This document shows, one piece after another, positions 61,085 through 64,000 of a stretch of 64,000 bases of DNA. The stretch spans positions 4,588,001-4,652,000 of the forward strand of contig JAZGUH010000103.1 in NCBI GenBank assembly GCA_037893225.1, written 5' to 3'. The DNA is from Hippasteria phrygiana (taxonomy: Eukaryota; Echinodermata; Asteroidea; Valvatida; Goniasteridae). How positions within the stretch are numbered: position 1 is the first letter of the stretch; the number at the start of each line of letters is the position of its first letter. The notes under the pieces were generated by a model, which worked only from the letters and a program-made list of their open reading frames with translations, was not told where the DNA came from and did no database searches. The translations under genes were made by a program, and so were the position numbers.

Positions 61085-63888
61085 ACCTAATTTCTTCCCG
61101 TGAACTCTGTGTGCGTTCTTCCGTTTACTGCATTGTGACTGTTTAACGTTTGCCACATTTTCAGATGAACGCCCCTCCTTTCCCTGTTCATAATTGAATG
61201 GAATATTGACCAAATCCAGCAATGTTCACACGTATGGGTAGCTTAAATCTAGCGCAACAATTTGAGATCATCGCCAGCTTCACAGCGTTAGAACTCTTCG
61301 AGAAAATTCAAACCTCGCAACAAATTTCTTCCCATGAACTCTGTCTGCGTTCTCCCGTTTACTGCATTGTGGCTGCTTAACGTTTGCCAAATTTTCAGAT
61401 GAACGCCCCTCCTTTCCCTGTTCATAATTGAATGGTATATTGACCAAATCCAGTAATGTTTACACGTAAGGGTAGCTTAGATCTAGCGCAACAATTTCAG
61501 ACCATCGCCAGCTTCACAGCGTTAGAACTCTTCGAGAAAATTCAAACCTCGCAACAAATTTCTTCCCGTGACCTCTGAGTGCGTTCTCCCGTTTACTGCA
61601 TTGTGACTGCTTAACGTTTGCCAAATTTTCAGAAGAACGCCCCTCCTTTCCCTGTTCATAATTGAATGGTATATTGACCAAATCCAGTATTTTTTACACG
61701 TATGGGTAGCTTAGATATAGCGCAACAATTTCAGACTATCACCAGCTTCACAGCGTTAGAACTCTTCGAGAAAATTCAAACCTCGCAACAAATTTCTTCC
61801 CATGAACTCTGTGTGCGTTCTTCCGTTTACTGCATTGTGACTGCTTAAATTTTGCCAAATTTTCAGATGAACGCCCCTCCTTTCCCTGTTCATAATTGAA
61901 TGGGATATTGACCAAATTCAGTTATTTTCACACGTATGGGTAGCTTAGATCTAGCGCAACAATTTTAGACCATCGCCAGCTTCACAGCGTTAGAACTCTT
62001 CGAGAAAAATCAAACCTCGCATCAAATTTCTTCCTGTGAACTCTGTGTGCGTTCTTCCGTTTACTGCATTGTGACTGCTTAACGTTTGCCACATGTTCAG
62101 ATGAACGCCCCTCCTTTCCCTGTTCATAATTGAATGGGATATTGACCAAATCTAGTAATTTTCACACGTATGGGTAGCTTAGATCTAGCGCAACAATTTC
62201 AGACCATCGCCAGCTTCATAGCGTGAGAACTCTTCGAAAAATTCAAACCTCGCACCTAATTTCTTCCTGTGAATTCTGTGTGCGTTCTTCCGTTTACTGC
62301 ATTGTGACTGCTTAACGTTTGCCACATTTTCAGAAGAACGCCCCTGCTTTCCCTGTTCATAATTGAATGGTATATTGACCAAATCCAGTAATTTTTACAC
62401 GTATGGGTAGCTTAGATATAGCGCAACAATTTCAGACCATCGCCAGCTTCACAGCGTTAGAACTCTTCGAGAAAATTCAAACCTCGCACCTAATTTCTTC
62501 CCGTGAACTCTGTGTGCGTTCTTCCGTTTACTGCATTGTGACTGTTTAACGTTTGCCACATTTTCAGATGAACGCCCCTCCTTTCCCTGTTCATAATTGA
62601 ATGGAATATTGACCAAATCCAGCAATGTTCACACGTATGGGTAGCTTAAATCTAGCGCAACAATTTGAGATCATCGCCAGCTTCACAGCGTTAGAACTCT
62701 TCGAGAAAATTCAAACCTCGCAACAAATTTCTTCCCATGAACTCTGTCTGCGTTCTCCCGTTTACTGCATTGTGGCTGCTTAACGTTTGCCAAATTTTCA
62801 GATGAACGCCCCTCCTTTCCCTGTTCATAATTGAATGGTATATTGACCAAATCCAGTAATGTTTACACGTAAGGGTAGCTTAGATCTAGCGCAACAATTT
62901 CAGACCATCGCCAGCTTCACAGCGTTAGAACTCTTCGAGAAAATTCAAACCTCGCAACAAATTTCTTCCCGTGACCTCTGAGTGCGTTCTCCCGTTTACT
63001 GCATTGTGACTGCTTAACGTTTGCCAAATTTTCAGAAGAACGCCCCTCCTTTCCCTGTTCATAATTGAATGGTATATTGACCAAATCCAGTATTTTTTAC
63101 ACGTATGGGTAGCTTAGATATAGCGCAACAATTTCAGACTATCACCAGCTTCACAGCGTTAGAACTCTTCGAGAAAATTCAAACCTCGCAACAAATTTCT
63201 TCCCATGAACTCTGTGTGCGTTCTTCCGTTTACTGCATTGTGACTGCTTAAATTTTGCCAAATTTTCAGATGAACGCCCCTCCTTTCCCTGTTCAGAATT
63301 GAATGGGATATTGACCAAATTCAGTTATTTTCACACGTATGGGTAGCTTAGATCTAGCGCAACAATTTTAGACCATCGCCAGCTTCACAGCGTTAGAACT
63401 CTTCGAGAAAAATCAAACCTCGCATCAAATTTCTTCCTGTGAACTCTGTGTGCGTTCTTCCGTTTACTGCATTGTGACTGCTTAACGTTTGCCACATTTT
63501 CAGATTCACGCCCCTCCTTTCCCTGTTCATAATTGAATGGGATATTGACCAAATCTAGTAATTTTCACACGTATGGGTAGCTTAGATCTAGCGCAACAAT
63601 TTCAGACCATCGCCAGCTTCATAGCGTGAGAACTCTTCGAAAAATTCAAACCTCGCACCTAATTTCTTCCTGTGAATTCTGTGTGCGTTCTTCCGTTTAC
63701 TGCATTGTGACTGCTTAACGTTTGCCACATTTTCAGAAGAACGCCCCTGCTTTCCCTGTTCATAATTGAATGGTATATTGACCAAATCCAGTAATTTTTA
63801 CACGTATGGGTAGCTTAGATATAGCGCAACAATTTCAGACCATCGCCAGCTTCACAGCGTTAGAACTCTTCGAGAAAATTCAAACCTC
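60730..63888 (+). repeat. 6-mer HOR, 1403 bp, second run (zone G)
   Basis: Two complete units and part of a third repeat at 1403 bases, with deletion markers near 60831, 62233 and 63636 and CTGTCTGCG at 61341 and 62744. They match the units at 56521-58774. Differences seen are ACATGTTCAG (62091, also 57883 but not 60686), CAGATTCACG (63503) and TTCAGAATTG (63292). The run stops near 63889, where another subtype order starts. Confidence 0.87.
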
Positions 63889-64000
63889 GCAACAAATTTC
63901 TTTCTGTGAACTCTGTGTGCGTTCTTCCGTTTACTGCATTGTGACTGCTTAACGTTTGCCACATTTTCAGATGAACGCCCCTCCTTTCCCTGTTCATAAT
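63808..64000 (+). repeat. partial monomer at right edge
   Basis: The last 193 bases are an incomplete monomer cut by the window end, so the array continues to the right. It carries CAACAAATTTCTTTCTG where the preceding 6-mer units carry CACCTAATTTCTTCCCG at the same place (for example about 62485). A different unit arrangement therefore begins here, resembling the order seen at 51660-51850 and 53290-53500. Confidence 0.9.

Larger units (their letters stand above)
1..64000 (+). repeat. 234-bp satellite DNA array with higher-order repeat structure
   Basis: Every part of the window belongs to one tandem repeat family in a single orientation. The motif GGGTAGCTTA (or a one-base variant) recurs every 234 bases, or 233 where a single base is missing. 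From 187 to 63808 there are 272 intervals, and 272 x 234 minus 27 single-base deletions equals the observed 63,621 bases. No unique sequence, mobile element or inversion interrupts it. Adjacent monomers differ by about 5%, while multi-monomer blocks recur almost identically, so the array is organised in HORs. Known satellites of this kind occupy centromeres or other heterochromatin of eukaryotes and evolve by unequal exchange and gene conversion. Chromosomal position and species cannot be read from the sequence. The family is not one I recognise; it is not the 171-bp primate alpha satellite. Confidence 0.97.

Noticed and set aside
1..64000. CRISPR array
   Set aside because: The repeat is 234 bp with no short repeat and unique spacer alternation, and no cas-like gene is present.
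1..64000. Human or primate alpha satellite
   Set aside because: The period is 234 bp, not about 171 bp, and there is no full CENP-B box (TTCG with CGGG at the right spacing).
1..64000. Embedded transposon, retroelement or unique gene
   Set aside because: Monomer spacing accounts for every base from 187 to 63808 with only 27 one-base deletions, leaving no room for an insertion.

Overview
The whole 64,000-base window is one uninterrupted tandem satellite array. A monomer of 234 bp (about 43% GC in the copy at 187-420) repeats head to tail, all on one strand, from the first base to the last. Counting the start motif GGGTAGCTTA gives 272 complete monomers between 187 and 63807, plus a cut monomer at each edge. 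I see no gene, tRNA, rRNA, transposon, CRISPR array or unique sequence. An array of this scale and purity, with layered higher-order repeats (HORs), points to a eukaryotic centromeric, pericentromeric or other heterochromatic block read by long-read assembly. I do not recognise the monomer and cannot name the organism.

Neighbouring monomers differ from one another by about 5% (13 of 234 positions for the first complete pair), while multi-monomer blocks recur almost unchanged (two differences seen between the 2340-bp units at 1639 and 3979). That contrast is the hallmark of HOR organisation. Layout: zone A (1-12636) has strictly 234-bp monomers in 10-mer units of 2340 bp, with 7-, 6- and 11-mer derivatives. 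Zone B (12637-18934) is mixed and carries a 6-mer of 1403 bp. Zone C (18935-23678) is a 10-mer of 2339 bp. Zone D (about 21300-29523) shows an 18-mer (4210 bp) level laid over it. Zone 29524-35827 is mixed and includes a trimer. Zone E (35828-42409) is a 14-mer of 3275 bp containing a duplicated 5-mer of 1170 bp. Zone F (about 43281-50700) is a displaced copy of about 25973-31053 with an extra 10-mer expansion inside. Zone G (50701-64000) begins with 7-, 6-, 5- and 4-mer units of decreasing length and continues as a 6-mer of 1403 bp.

The array has lost a net 27 bases relative to perfect 234-bp spacing. I can account for all of them as single-base deletions of three kinds, each inherited with its HOR lineage: a lost G at two sites in zone B, a lost C in a CCCC run at 16 sites (16031-49247), and a lost G in CTTCGAGAAAA at nine sites (51476-63637). 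These act as lineage tags and show how blocks were copied. Open frames of 60-73 codons exist but are by-products of a monomer length divisible by three. They are interrupted in many monomer types and are not annotated as genes.
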